From: an uncultured Collinsella sp.
Lineage (GTDB): Bacteria > Actinomycetota > Coriobacteriia > Coriobacteriales > Coriobacteriaceae
NCBI GenBank assembly: GCA_900541065.1
Contig: UQIE01000006.1
Location: forward strand, 56,966 to 120,965
Reading direction: 5' to 3'
Length of the DNA stretch: 64,000 nucleotides
The notes under the pieces are model-generated. The model was not told where the DNA came from. It worked only from the letters and a program-made list of their open reading frames with translations, and did no database searches. Shown here piece by piece: positions 44,801 through 53,750 of this stretch. Made by a program: the position numbers and the translations under genes. Position 1 is the first letter of the stretch. Each line of letters begins with the position of its first letter.

Positions 44801-46005
44801 CCGTTAAGGCGAGCGTGTCGCACAACCTTCGTGAGGCGGCCGGCTTGGTCAAATGCCGCGAAGCCAACGATTTCCATCATGCGCACGATGCCTATCTGGC
44901 ATGCCGCTTGGGCCTGTTTATTCAGATGCGCCACCCCGGTATGTACGAGAATCCCATTGGCTACTCGCACGTGATTAAGAAATACGTGCGTGAGCAGTCT
45001 GAGCTGTTTAAGAAAACCCATCGCATGCCTGGATCTGCCGGTTTTGTCGTCAATAGCTTTATGACTGCGGGTTTTGACCCCGAGACGGGCGAGGTCTTTG
45101 ACGATGCCTGGACCGAGGACGACGAGGTCAAGCGCTATAGGGGAAAGTATCTTCCGGACGGCTGGAACGCAGCGGCAGAGGTCGAGGGCATTCGCCGCGC
45201 GCTCAACTATCGCCAGTGCTACATCTCGAGGATGCCGCAGGAGGATACGGGAGCGTTCTGGAAGGCAACGATTTACTCGCCGCGTGATCCCAAGATGGGT
45301 GCAAAGCTTGAGTTGTCGACCAAGCAGGGGCTCGACGCCAAGCAATACGGTGGTTTTTCGAGCCAGCAGTTTGCGTATTTCTTTATCTATGAGGCCAAAA
45401 AGAAGGGTAAGCCGGTGTTTCGGTTCTCTCAGGTTCCCGTATGGCTTGCGGCGCGCATCGAGGGCGACTCGGCGGCGCTTGGCGAGTATGCGAGGGGACT
45501 TGCGGAGAAGGAGGGTCTGGAGTACGTCGGTATCACGAGGTCGAAGATCTACAAGAAACAGCTGATTGAGGTGGATGGCGAGAGGTTCTTTATTACGGGG
45601 AAAAAGGAGATGAGGAATGCTACGCAACTGGCTTTTTCAAATGAGCAAATGAAACTGCTCGCAGGAGATGCGTGTAGCGAAGACGCTATCAAGCTTTTGG
45701 ATTTGTTTAATCCCGCGGCTTCTTCCGTCTCTGGCAGGCTGCTGCGTCAACTCAAAATTGAGACGATTATAGAAAAGTGCTCAACTATGGATGCGGAAGA
45801 TGTTGTTGCAGTAGTCAAGCGCCTGCTTGCCTTGGTGAATGGAACAATGAATATGGTTGATTTATCACCGGCGGGCGGCTCAAAGTTTTCGGGTTGTATA
45901 CAACCTAATTATTCAAAGTTGCTGAGCGATTCAAATGTGACGGTTTTCCTTATTGATCAGTCTGTAACGGGCATGTTCGAGAGAAGGACTCGTGTCGGGC
46001 TTTAG
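41816..46005 (+). pseudogene. cas9: CRISPR nuclease Cas9 (type II-A), frameshifted in the HNH domain
   Basis: The RNA-guided nuclease of the system. The first frame runs 41816-44578 (920 codons) and the second continues to 46005; joined, they give a 1396-residue Cas9. Visible parts: RuvC-I YNIGLDMGTGSVGW (D15), Arg-rich bridge helix RVHRGQRRRYVRRRWRL, RuvC-II ANVFVEVTRDED, HNH EVDHIIPRAYIK (H890), then after the shift SLENKALVYRE (HNH Asn) and RuvC-III NDFHHAHDAYLA. One base is missing near 44513: frame one reads IKDSASKTRR where IKD-x-SLENKAL is expected. As given, translation ends 22 residues later and loses half of HNH, RuvC-III and the PAM-binding domain. No slippery heptamer is seen. A sequencing error, a recent mutation or phase variation are all possible. 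Confidence 0.9.
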
Positions 46006-46873
46006 GAACATTGTTATTTCTAGCCCCTGCAAATTGCAGTACAAGGGCGGCTACATGGTTGTCCGCCGCGAGGACGACACGGCGAAGGTCCACCTTTCGG
46101 AGATCTCGTCGGTCGTCCTTCAGACCAACCAAGTGTTCATAAGCGCTTATCTGCTCTCGGAGCTTGCCAAGGCAAAGGTCGCGTTTGTCGTCTCTGACGA
46201 GAAGCGCGACCCCATTGGGCAGTATTTGCCGCTATACGGGGCCCATAACACCAGCAAGCGTATTGCGGAGCAGCTTGAGTGGGGCGAACCAATCAAAAAG
46301 CGCGTATGGCAACGAATCGTGCGCGACAAGATTAAGCATCAATCTGACGTGCTTCACGCCCGCGCGCGTGAGGAGCAGGGTGAGACGCTCAAGAGCATTG
46401 TTGCCGAAGTGCGCTCTGGAGATACAACAAATCGCGAGGGTCATGCCGCTCGACTGTATTTCAGCTCTCTGTTTGGTCCGTCCTTCTCGAGGGATGACGA
46501 TACGCCTCTTAATGCTGCTCTCAATTACGGGTATGCGATTCTGCTATCGAGTGTCAATCGTGAGATCGCAGCGCGCGGATACCTTACGCAGGCGGGAATC
46601 TGTCACAGAAATGAGTTTAACCAGTTCAACCTGAGTTGCGATTTTATGGAGCCGTTTAGGCCTCTTGTCGACCGCATTGTGTTCGATAACTTTGACGGCG
46701 AGTTCTCTAAGGAGACAAAGCTGCTTTTGGTCGACATGCTCAATCAGGGAATCGCGTATCGAGGCGGCACGTATCGCGTGGGCTCCGTAATCTCTCTGTA
46801 TGTTGCTGACTGTTTCAAGGCTCTTGACCGGAAGTTGTCGGTGGACGAAATCGAGTCGTTTGAGGTCGTATGA
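45992..46873 (+). CDS. cas1: CRISPR-associated endonuclease Cas1
   Basis: A 293-residue integrase for new spacers. The metal-binding residues are in NREGHAARLYFSSLFG (Glu), the ICHRNEFNQFNLSCDF block (His) and MEPFRPLVDRIV (Asp region). The start of the protein, SGFRNIVISSPCKLQYKGGYMVV, is typical of subtype II-A Cas1. The GTG at 45992 overlaps the end of cas9 by 14 bases and is preceded by AGAGAAGGA. It appears intact, unlike cas9. Confidence 0.93.
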   Translation: MSGFRNIVISSPCKLQYKGGYMVVRREDDTAKVHLSEISSVVLQTNQVFISAYLLSELAKAKVAFVVSDEKRDPIGQYLPLYGAHNTSKRIAEQLEWGEPIKKRVWQRIVRDKIKHQSDVLHARAREEQGETLKSIVAEVRSGDTTNREGHAARLYFSSLFGPSFSRDDDTPLNAALNYGYAILLSSVNREIAARGYLTQAGICHRNEFNQFNLSCDFMEPFRPLVDRIVFDNFDGEFSKETKLLLVDMLNQGIAYRGGTYRVGSVISLYVADCFKALDRKLSVDEIESFEVV

Positions 46874-47205
46874 GTGTCGGGGAAAGGATCAGATATATGA
46901 GGCTTGTCGTTTTCTTTGATTTGCCCGTCGATACTCCTGCGCAGAGAAAAGACTACCGCGTGTTCCGCAAATTCCTTCTTAAAGATGGCTATCTTATGCT
47001 CCAGGAGTCCGTGTATGCAAAGCTTGTTGTTAATGATGGGGCGGCAGGAAGCGCGGTGCAAAGACTCAGGAAGCATCGTCCGCCGTCCGGCCTCGTGCAA
47101 GTCCTTCGCGTGACTGAGTCTCAGTTTTCGACCATGGAGTACATTACGGGCAACCGCGAGGCTCATGAGGAGATAGACACAATGGAGGAGCTTCTGGTTT
47201 TATGA
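46870..47205 (+). CDS. cas2: CRISPR-associated endoribonuclease Cas2
   Basis: A 111-residue partner of Cas1 in the spacer integration complex. The ferredoxin-like fold core is MRLVVFFDLPVDTPAQRKDYR, followed by FRKFLLKDGYLMLQESVYAK, both characteristic of II-A Cas2. ATG at 46870 overlaps the cas1 stop as ATGA and aligns with the start of other II-A Cas2 proteins; ATG at 46906 would cut into the leading strand. Confidence 0.93.
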   Translation: MSVGERIRYMRLVVFFDLPVDTPAQRKDYRVFRKFLLKDGYLMLQESVYAKLVVNDGAAGSAVQRLRKHRPPSGLVQVLRVTESQFSTMEYITGNREAHEEIDTMEELLVL

Positions 47206-47882
47206 GGCTCGTGTTTTCGGGACTTGAGAACTCGCTGGAGCTAACAGCAGGGGAGACATCGGTTTTGCAAGTCGAAAACTCTGCTCTGTTCGCGCGGATT
47301 GTAACTTCTTTGCAAAACGGATTGGGGCGCCAGGCGATGGAGCCTTACTCCCTTTGGAAAGACGATGAGGAGATTAAGCCCGGCAGCGCCCTGATGGTAG
47401 TGCCTGATGCGCTGAATCTTCCATGGGATGACCGTGCATTTATGACCGCAATCACCAAGAAGGTTGAGCGCGAGTTTCTAGAAGATGAAGACCTGCGCAT
47501 GCAAGTGGAAGAGGCTGAACGAGCAATAAGGCTGCGTTTGGGCGGATTGAACCTTGGCTTTAATGCCGATTTGGGGTTTGGTTTAGAATGGGATATAAAG
47601 CGCTACCTCAAGTTTTTAGGATTTGGTGCAGCGCCTCAAGAAGATAAATCGTTCCTTGATAATCTGCTGAATTTCCTTTCATTTGCTCTTGACGCTGGCT
47701 GCAGTAAGACAATCGTATTTGTAAATCTCAAAACTTTTTTGACGGAAAATGAGCTGCAAACGCTCTATGACCACGTGTTTTTCCTTAAGTTGAGCCTGTT
47801 GCTCCTGGAGAATAAAAAAGATACCATGTCTTACGGACATGAACATAAACTAACGGTTGACCTGCAGTTTTTAGAGCATTGA
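47202..47882 (+). CDS. csn2: CRISPR type II-A adaptation protein Csn2
   Basis: A 226-residue Csn2, the ring-forming double-stranded DNA-end-binding protein that defines subtype II-A and is needed for spacer acquisition. It begins MRLVFSGLENSLEL, has a helical middle (VEEAERAIRLRLGGLNLGF) and an ATPase-like core with TIVFVNLKTFLTENEL. ATG at 47202 overlaps the cas2 stop, so all four cas genes are translationally linked. The leader and array start 56 bases after its stop. Confidence 0.9.
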   Translation: MRLVFSGLENSLELTAGETSVLQVENSALFARIVTSLQNGLGRQAMEPYSLWKDDEEIKPGSALMVVPDALNLPWDDRAFMTAITKKVEREFLEDEDLRMQVEEAERAIRLRLGGLNLGFNADLGFGLEWDIKRYLKFLGFGAAPQEDKSFLDNLLNFLSFALDAGCSKTIVFVNLKTFLTENELQTLYDHVFFLKLSLLLLENKKDTMSYGHEHKLTVDLQFLEH

Positions 47883-47937
47883 AAGAAATGGCCGGTTAGA
47901 TTGAACGTCCCGTCGCAGTAGGGAATTTGCTCCAATG
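47883..47937 (+). promoter_or_regulatory. CRISPR leader
   Basis: The 55 bases between csn2 and the first repeat are the expected leader. The leader end is placed here because the far end of the array (51222) carries a decayed repeat, whereas the csn2-side repeats are perfect. Confidence 0.6.
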
Positions 47938-50900
47938 GTTTTGGAGCAGTGTCGATCTAACTGGTAATCAAACTAGCATGGCAATTACTTTTCTCTAGTT
48001 TGGGTTTTGGAGCAGTGTCGATCTAACTGGTAATCAAACCTAAAAAGGTTAATCAATATGACTTAGATGGTTTTGGAGCAGTGTCGATCTAACTGGTAAT
48101 CAAACTTTAAAGCAAAAAGTAATTGTGGTTTGACTGTTTTGGAGCAGTGTCGATCTAACTGGTAATCAAACTTCGCAAGTTTGAGTTTTTAACGATTAGA
48201 AGTTTTGGAGCAGTGTCGATCTAACTGGTAATCAAACTGCGTCACTACTGCTGGAACACGTCCCCGAGTTTTGGAGCAGTGTCGATCTAACTGGTAATCA
48301 AACCTTGTCGACGTAATCCTGCGCCTGTCGTCTGTTTTGGAGCAGTGTCGATCTAACTGGTAATCAAACATTAACGCAGGCAAGTACGACCACCGAATCG
48401 TTTTGGAGCAGTGTCGATCTAACTGGTAATCAAACAGAACCACAATGGTTAGGAGCAACTATGAAGTTTTGGAGCAGTGTCGATCTAACTGGTAATCAAA
48501 CGGAACTTTAGTTTCCCTTGATTGGTGGATAGTTTTGGAGCAGTGTCGATCTAACTGGTAATCAAACTTTATTGAAGCGGCTGCGAAGTTCAATCAGTTT
48601 TGGAGCAGTGTCGATCTAACTGGTAATCAAACCCTAACTGGGTTACTTTCATGCTACAGAAGTTTTGGAGCAGTGTCGATCTAACTGGTAATCAAACCCG
48701 ACAGAAGCCGTTTATTGAAGCTGCGGCGTTTTGGAGCAGTGTCGATCTAACTGGTAATCAAACGTGCCGAAGGCAGTCATTGACATTGCGGTCGTTTTGG
48801 AGCAGTGTCGATCTAACTGGTAATCAAACAAGTCGAAGATTTTTTTTACCAATCAAGGGTTTTGGAGCAGTGTCGATCTAACTGGTAATCAAACGCAGGC
48901 GGTATGAGCGACAAAGACCTGCAGTTTTGGAGCAGTGTCGATCTAACTGGTAATCAAACCAAAGTCGAAGATTTTTATTTACCAAAGGGTTTTGGAGCAG
49001 TGTCGATCTAACTGGTAATCAAACGTCTCTACGGTGTCGCGGTCGTAGCACTCGTTTTGGAGCAGTGTCGATCTAACTGGTAATCAAACTTTGCGTGGTT
49101 TTGTAGTCGATGCATTATCGTTTTGGAGCAGTGTCGATCTAACTGGTAATCAAACAGTTGTTTAGGTTCCCTCGGGGGCTCATTTGTTTTGGAGCAGTGT
49201 CGATCTAACTGGTAATCAAACCGACAGAAGCCGTTTATTGAAGAGGCAGCGTTTTGGAGCAGTGTCGATCTAACTGGTAATCAAACCCATGGCGGCCTTC
49301 AGCTTCGCAAGGGGGGTTTTGGAGCAGTGTCGATCTAACTGGTAATCAAACCATCATCCCGCGCGTCAGTAACGGCGTTGCGTTTTGGGGCAGTGTCGAT
49401 CTAACTGGTAATCAAACTCGATACCGCCGACTAGCTGCTCATAATTGTTTTGGAGCAGTGTCGATCTAACTGGTAATCAAACGGTCGGGCGGCGGGTTCT
49501 CTTGCCCTGCAAGTTTTGGAGCAGTGTCGATCTAACTGGTAATCAAACGGGGAGACGATCCGATGATGCGCTGGTACGGTTTTGGAGCAGTGTCGATCTA
49601 ACTGGTAATCAAACCAATGCCTTTCTGCCAACCGCTTATGTCGAGTTTTGGAGCAGTGTCGATCTAACTGGTAATCAAACACGTAGATGTCAGACGCCTT
49701 GCCCTTTTTGTTTTGGAGCAGTGTCGATCTAACTGGTAATCAAACTGATTAAAGAGTATGCCGCCAATCATCCCGTTTTGGAGCAGTGTCGATCTAACTG
49801 GTAATCAAACAGCGAAGAACGACAAGACCGCACAGCAGGTGTTTTGGAGCAGTGTCGATCTAACTGGTAATCAAACGAGCTGCAAACCTTGTTCCATGAT
49901 TGTCGGGTTTTGGAGCAGTGTCGATCTAACTGGTAATCAAACATTGAAATCGAAAATTAAAAGGCAAAGATAGTTTTGGAGCAGTGTCGATCTAACTGGT
50001 AATCAAACCATGTGTAGGCAAAAAACTACGTTTTGTAGGTTTTGGAGCAGTGTCGATCTAACTGGTAATCAAACTTTGTCCTTGCGGGTACCTAACTAAT
50101 TTCCGTTTTGGAGCAGTGTCGATCTAACTGGTAATCAAACCGCGCGGCAGACCCAAGAGTGCTGGATCGCGTTTTGGAGCAGTGTCGATCTAACTGGTAA
50201 TCAAACAAGGAACGGAGGAAGAATGACCCCTCAAAAGTTTTGGAGCAGTGTCGATCTAACTGGTAATCAAACATTGTGGATCGCCTGCCACCACGCCACG
50301 TGGTTTTGGAGCAGTGTCGATCTAACTGGTAATCAAACGCTAAAGACCACTAATGACTGGCTTAATGGGTTTTGGAGCAGTGTCGATCTAACTGGTAATC
50401 AAACCTGTTTGACGGCTCATACTATACAGTGCATGTTTTGGAGCAGTGTCGATCTAACTGGTAATCAAACGACCGCGTAGCCCGTACTCGCCGTTTCTTG
50501 TTTTGGAGCAGTGTCGATCTAACTGGTAATCAAACAAGGGGTTAGCTCATGGCTACCACTCGCACGTTTTGGAGCAGTGTCGATCTAACTGGTAATCAAA
50601 CTCCCCCCAGTTTTCAAAACCGCCAAATCGTTTTGGAGCAGTGTCGATCTAACTGGTAATCAAACGCGGAGAGACGGGCGTTGATAATGCGGCGGGTTTT
50701 GGAGCAGTGTCGATCTAACTGGTAATCAAACCATTCGACGCATCCCTGGTCGACCGCCCAGTTTTGGAGCAGTGTCGATCTAACTGGTAATCAAACACGT
50801 TTCCGACCTCGGCTTCGACTTTAAGGTTTTGGAGCAGTGTCGATCTAACTGGTAATCAAACGAAGAAGATTACCGGCAAGCTCTCCGAGGTGTTTTGGAG

Positions 50901-51257
50901 CAGTGTCGATCTAACTGGTAATCAAACGCGGGCGGCGAGATATACAACACCGGGGCCGTTTTGGAGCAGTGTCGATCTAACTGGTAATCAAACCCGCAAG
51001 CCAAGGGGGTGAAATGTAGTGAAGTTTTGGAGCAGTGTCGATCTAACTGGTAATCAAACAAGACGAGCGTCTCGGCCTTCGAGCTTGAGGTTTTGGAGCA
51101 GTGTCGATCTAACTGGTAATCAAACGGCATACGCGGAGACAAAGCGAAATAACGTGTTTTGGAGCAGTGTCGATCTAACTGGTAATCAAACCGATTGGAG
51201 CGGCCTATGAACTTGTTTCTTGTTTTGGGGCAGTGCCGATCTAACTGGTAGTCAAAC
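47938..51257 (+). CRISPR. type II-A CRISPR array, 51 repeats and 50 spacers
   Basis: The 36-base repeat starts GTTTTGGAGCAGTGTCGATC and ends TAACTGGTAATCAAAC. I counted 51 copies by position, the first at 47938 and the last at 51222. Spacers are 29 or 30 bases, with one of 28 (50602-50629). All repeats are identical except number 23 (49382, one A to G) and the last one, which has several changes and marks the trailer end. Some spacers include ribosome-site-plus-ATG patterns (50207-50236, 50536-50565), consistent with phage gene starts. Several spacers are near-duplicates. The cas genes lie directly upstream, and the tracrRNA anti-repeat matches this repeat. Confidence 0.98.
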
Positions 51258-51264
51258 TGGGACA

Positions 51265-51465
51265 ATGTGCAGGCTTTTCGATGGCGAGGAACTGCATGCG
51301 CGCTGCGTGATGATGTTCAAGCGCGAGCTGCTGGAATCGCATTACATGACTCAGGGAAAGGGCCAGCCCGCAGCCTACGACGCTGCGAACCTGCGGTACA
51401 GTTACCAGGACACAATGGGCGCATGGTTGGATGAGGTGGAGTGGCCTGAAGATGCTCGAGTTTAA
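51265..51465 (+). CDS. small protein of unknown function next to the CRISPR trailer
   Basis: A 66-residue soluble protein starting MCRLFDGEELHARC and ending in an acidic segment. The ATG lies seven bases after the last, degenerate repeat, and no strong ribosome site is seen. It overlaps the start of the next small gene by 14 bases, which suggests a two-gene unit. Both are flanked by CRISPR repeats (51222-51257 and 51708-51743). Family not recognised. Confidence 0.5.
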   Translation: MCRLFDGEELHARCVMMFKRELLESHYMTQGKGQPAAYDAANLRYSYQDTMGAWLDEVEWPEDARV

Positions 51466-51688
51466 GAAGATCGAAGACGACGGTAATGTCGCGACGTTCG
51501 AATACTATCCCGAGGGCAAGGGAGAGCCGGGTACCGTGGTCCTCGACCGCAGCGTCGGTATTGTTTCCGTTTTGTCCGTATCGCCGAACGATAGGCATGA
51601 GCGCTGTGCGGAGCACATGTTCGCAGAGGCTCGCCGCATGCTGCGTGATGGTAGCGTACGGGATGGCGGCACCGTTTTCTGGTACTAG
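51452..51688 (+). CDS. small protein of unknown function, overlaps the previous gene
   Basis: A 78-residue protein with beta-rich N-terminus (MLEFKKIEDDGNVATFEYYP) and a helix in the second half (HERCAEHMFAEARRML). ATG at 51452 follows a GAGTGGCCTGAAG stretch; ATG at 51431 in the same frame is possible. It looks like a compact small-domain protein common in these genomes, but I cannot name a family. An isolated CRISPR repeat begins 20 bases after its stop. Confidence 0.55.
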   Translation: MLEFKKIEDDGNVATFEYYPEGKGEPGTVVLDRSVGIVSVLSVSPNDRHERCAEHMFAEARRMLRDGSVRDGGTVFWY

Positions 51689-51707
51689 CCAAGCACACAA
51701 CCGCATA

Positions 51708-51743
51708 GTTTTGGAGCGGTGTTGATCTGACTGGTAGGCAGAC
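51708..51743 (+). repeat. isolated degenerate CRISPR repeat 1
   Basis: Thirty-six bases in the same orientation as the array repeat, starting GTTTTGGAGCGGTGTTGATC, with about six differences from consensus. It lies 450 bases past the array end, after the two small genes. Confidence 0.8.
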
Positions 51744-52203
51744 GACAATATAATCTGTTTATTACTGCTAGCTGGCGGCTGCCACGAGTGGTCGCCCTCG
51801 TCTGGAGTTGATGTCACCATGTCCGATGCAAACGCCGAGTTCATCGACGCGCTCATCAGGCTGTTACTAGAGCCGGTAATTTTCCCTTTACGCTATTTCT
51901 GGTTATCGCTGCGATAGCAATTATTATCGCAATCCTTAATATTCTACTGGGCGGCTAGCGGCTCCCGTATCGATAAAGCGGGCGTAGCGCCCGACTCCGG
52001 TTTTCGGGTCGGTCTCAATACTCATAATGGGGCGTACGCTATGCCTCCGACCGCGCCACGGACCTGTTGAAAGTTGGTTTACGTGCGCACGCGGGCTTCC
52101 TTCGGCGGTTCGTCCGACGAGCATCTGTGGCGATAGATGCGGTAGATGTAAATAAACAGTTGAGCAGCTGCAAAGGACCCTCCTCGCTGGGTAAAATCAG
52201 GTT

Positions 52204-52299
52204 GCGCCGCGGAACCCGCTCCTCAGTCGGTCAACTTTGGAAGCGCGGGCAACGCAGGTGCTATCGTCTTAAAGGGTCGGCTGCAACCGGCCCTTTTCT
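52204..52299 (+). ncRNA. candidate small structured RNA ending in an orphan terminator
   Basis: A terminator hairpin (AAAGGGTCGG/CCGGCCCTTT, then TTTTCT) at 52271-52299 has no coding gene before it on this strand for nearly 600 bases. A TAAAAT -10 box at 52192-52197 would place the transcript start near 52204, giving about 96 bases. The 5' end (GGTTGCGCC) can pair with GGCTGCAACC inside the terminator loop, and CCCGCTCC can pair with GGAAGCGCGGG in the middle. No known RNA family is recognised. Confidence 0.35.
52271..52299 (+). terminator. orphan intrinsic terminator
   Basis: Ten-base-pair stem (one G-T pair), six-base loop CTGCAA, and a T-rich tail. Confidence 0.75.
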
Positions 52300-52402
52300 A
52301 TGACCCCCTTCGCTATCCGTTACTGCTTAGTTACTGCTTATATTCCCGCCAGATCGAGTAGAGGTCTGGGCAATGCCGTGGGAGACATCCTGTCCATCCC
52401 AT

Positions 52403-52438
52403 GGTTTGGAACAGTGTCGATCTGACGGGCAATCAAAC
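52403..52438 (+). repeat. isolated degenerate CRISPR repeat 2
   Basis: Thirty-six bases matching the array repeat with about five changes, starting GGTTTGGAACAGTGTCGATC and ending CAATCAAAC, in the same orientation. It lies 1145 bases beyond the array and two bases from the stop of the minus-strand gene at 52441. Confidence 0.8.
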
Positions 52439-52440
52439 CT

Positions 52441-52662
52441 CTAGCGCTCTTTGAATTGAGCAAGCATCTGCCCGAAGGTGCTGAGCTCGAACGGCTCATA
52501 AATGAGCGAATCGCCGTCCGCGGTCCTGTAGAGTCCGCAGGGGAGGTAACGCCCGTCGGGGAGGACGTAAAGGTTTCCTTCCTCCCTCAGTCCCGCTGGG
52601 AGCATCGGGACCTCGTTCTCGTCCATTTGGAACTCATCGATATTCGCGATCTTCCTCTCCAT
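52441..52662 (-). CDS. small acidic protein of unknown function
   Basis: A 73-residue protein with a clear ribosome site (GGAGG) before ATG at 52662. The sequence alternates short strands (GNLYVLPDGRYLPCGLYRTADGDSLIYEPFEL), suggesting a small beta sheet. Its stop abuts an isolated CRISPR repeat. Immediately upstream on the same strand is the ADP-ribosylglycohydrolase, 32 bases away, so they may be co-transcribed. Family not recognised. Confidence 0.55.
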   Translation of the reverse strand: MERKIANIDEFQMDENEVPMLPAGLREEGNLYVLPDGRYLPCGLYRTADGDSLIYEPFELSTFGQMLAQFKER

Positions 52663-52694
52663 GGTGCCTCCTGCCTTATTTCTTGAATAGCGCC

Positions 52695-53612
52695 CTAAAA
52701 CAGGCAGCCCTCAATCAGCTCTTTCCCGCGCAGGGTGTCAATCCATTCCTGCGGAATTGCGTCGATACCGTAGGCCGTGCCTGCGAGGGCGCCTGCGACG
52801 GCTGCAGTGGTGTCGGTGTCGTCGCCCAGGTTGACGGCGGCAAGGACGCACTCTTCGTAACTGTTGGTGTTCACAAAACACCAGGTGGCGGCTTTAAGCG
52901 TGTCGCGCACGAAGCCGCCTGACCTGATTTCCTGCTCAGGCACGCCTTTCAGATGGAGTGCCCACGAGGGGAGCACGTCGTTCATCACATCCCTCATCAG
53001 CTCGACAAATATGATGCATGCGTCGGTCGACGTTCTGTGGGCGTGCGTAATCGCGGAGACCTTGCTGATCTCTTCGTCGGTCGCGTCGACAAACGCTAGG
53101 GGCGCGATGCGCATGAGCGAACCGTTGCCGTTGTCGCGTTCGCCGGAGCCTCCTTTGCCGGTGTGCAAGGCGCGGGCGGTGGTGCCGCCATAATCGAAAA
53201 CGCCGTCGATCGTATACTCGCCACGGGCAATCCAGCCTACGAACTTGTCGCGCATGTCTGCGGTGTCGATATGCCCGAGCTCCCTAATCGAGTCGCAGGT
53301 AGCAAGCGTCATAGATGTGTCGTCGCTCCAGGTGCCGGCGGGCTGCCCATGCGTGCCGTAGCCGATCATGTCGGTGCATTCGAACGTGCCACGAGGCCTG
53401 AACTCGTAGGGAACGCCCAACGCGTCGCCGACGGCGAGCCCATGGATGCAGTCGCGTAACGCTGGTTTCGACGTGTGTCCACGTTTCGTTGTAGGGGGCG
53501 CTGGCGAGATGAGCCGAAATCCCTCCGAATCGCTCTTGCGTCGTGTGGCCATGTCCTCGGCAGAACGCACTTTAGGTGCGCTTTCGGTGATGGCCTGATT
53601 GATGCCTGTCAT
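52695..53612 (-). CDS. ADP-ribosylglycohydrolase family protein (DraG-like)
   Basis: A 305-residue enzyme predicted to remove ADP-ribose from proteins or nucleic acid. It has the two metal-binding blocks of the family, GTWSDDTSMTLA and GDDTDTTAAVAGALAGTAYG, and the opening HGLAVGDALGVPYEF. The first 60 residues before CIHGLAVGD are extra and low in recognisable motifs. ATG at 53612 follows AGAGGAG. It is on the same strand as the HicB-like antitoxin gene upstream; DraG-type enzymes can accompany DarT-like ADP-ribosylating toxins, but none is found here. Confidence 0.85.
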   Translation of the reverse strand: MTGINQAITESAPKVRSAEDMATRRKSDSEGFRLISPAPPTTKRGHTSKPALRDCIHGLAVGDALGVPYEFRPRGTFECTDMIGYGTHGQPAGTWSDDTSMTLATCDSIRELGHIDTADMRDKFVGWIARGEYTIDGVFDYGGTTARALHTGKGGSGERDNGNGSLMRIAPLAFVDATDEEISKVSAITHAHRTSTDACIIFVELMRDVMNDVLPSWALHLKGVPEQEIRSGGFVRDTLKAATWCFVNTNSYEECVLAAVNLGDDTDTTAAVAGALAGTAYGIDAIPQEWIDTLRGKELIEGCLF

Positions 53613-53674
53613 GGAAAACTCCTCTTGCACTTCGGATTGGAGATGCGTGGCAATCAGCGGCAATATGTTCAGTT

Positions 53675-53703
53675 CGATTCGCGACGCAGTGCGTCGCGAA
53701 TCG
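53675..53703. promoter_or_regulatory. perfect 29-base palindrome upstream of the ADP-ribosylglycohydrolase gene
   Basis: Fourteen-base arms (CGATTCGCGACGCA and its complement) meet at one central base. It lies 63-91 bases before the start at 53612 and just past the stop of the HicB-like gene. No T-run follows, so an operator is as likely as a terminator. Confidence 0.45.
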
Positions 53704-53750
53704 AGAGAACTCAATGGTCAATATGCCAAAATGGTATGCCTAGACGTCCT

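Larger units (their letters stand above)
51744..52402. other. gene-poor stretch between isolated CRISPR repeats
   Basis: No convincing gene is present. A short hydrophobic frame (51881-51958, reading FPFTLFLVIAAIAIIIAIL) is out of frame with an upstream ATG at 51819, so it may be a broken small membrane protein. A hairpin CGGGCG/CGCCCG lies near 51979. A strong terminator at 52271-52299 ends a possible small RNA. A short tandem TTACTGCTTA repeat lies at about 52319-52340. Confidence 0.5.

Noticed and set aside
48502..48858. Spacer 9 (reverse complement) overlapping spacer 14 through an 11-base match
   Set aside because: An 11-base match among 50 spacers on both strands is expected by chance about as often as not.
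48189..51265. Repetitive open frames across the array encoding FWSSVDLTGNQT- or FDYQLDRHCSKT-type units
   Set aside because: They are translations of the CRISPR repeat on the two strands, kept open by repeat and spacer lengths, not proteins.
51936..52124. Minus-strand ORF ending KTGVGRYARFIDTGAASRPVEY
   Set aside because: No ribosome site, no recognised family, and it overlaps hairpins; evidence too thin to call a gene.
51708..52438. Isolated repeats as extra tracrRNA anti-repeats
   Set aside because: Neither is followed on the minus strand by nexus or terminator hairpins like those of the true tracrRNA at 41650-41780.
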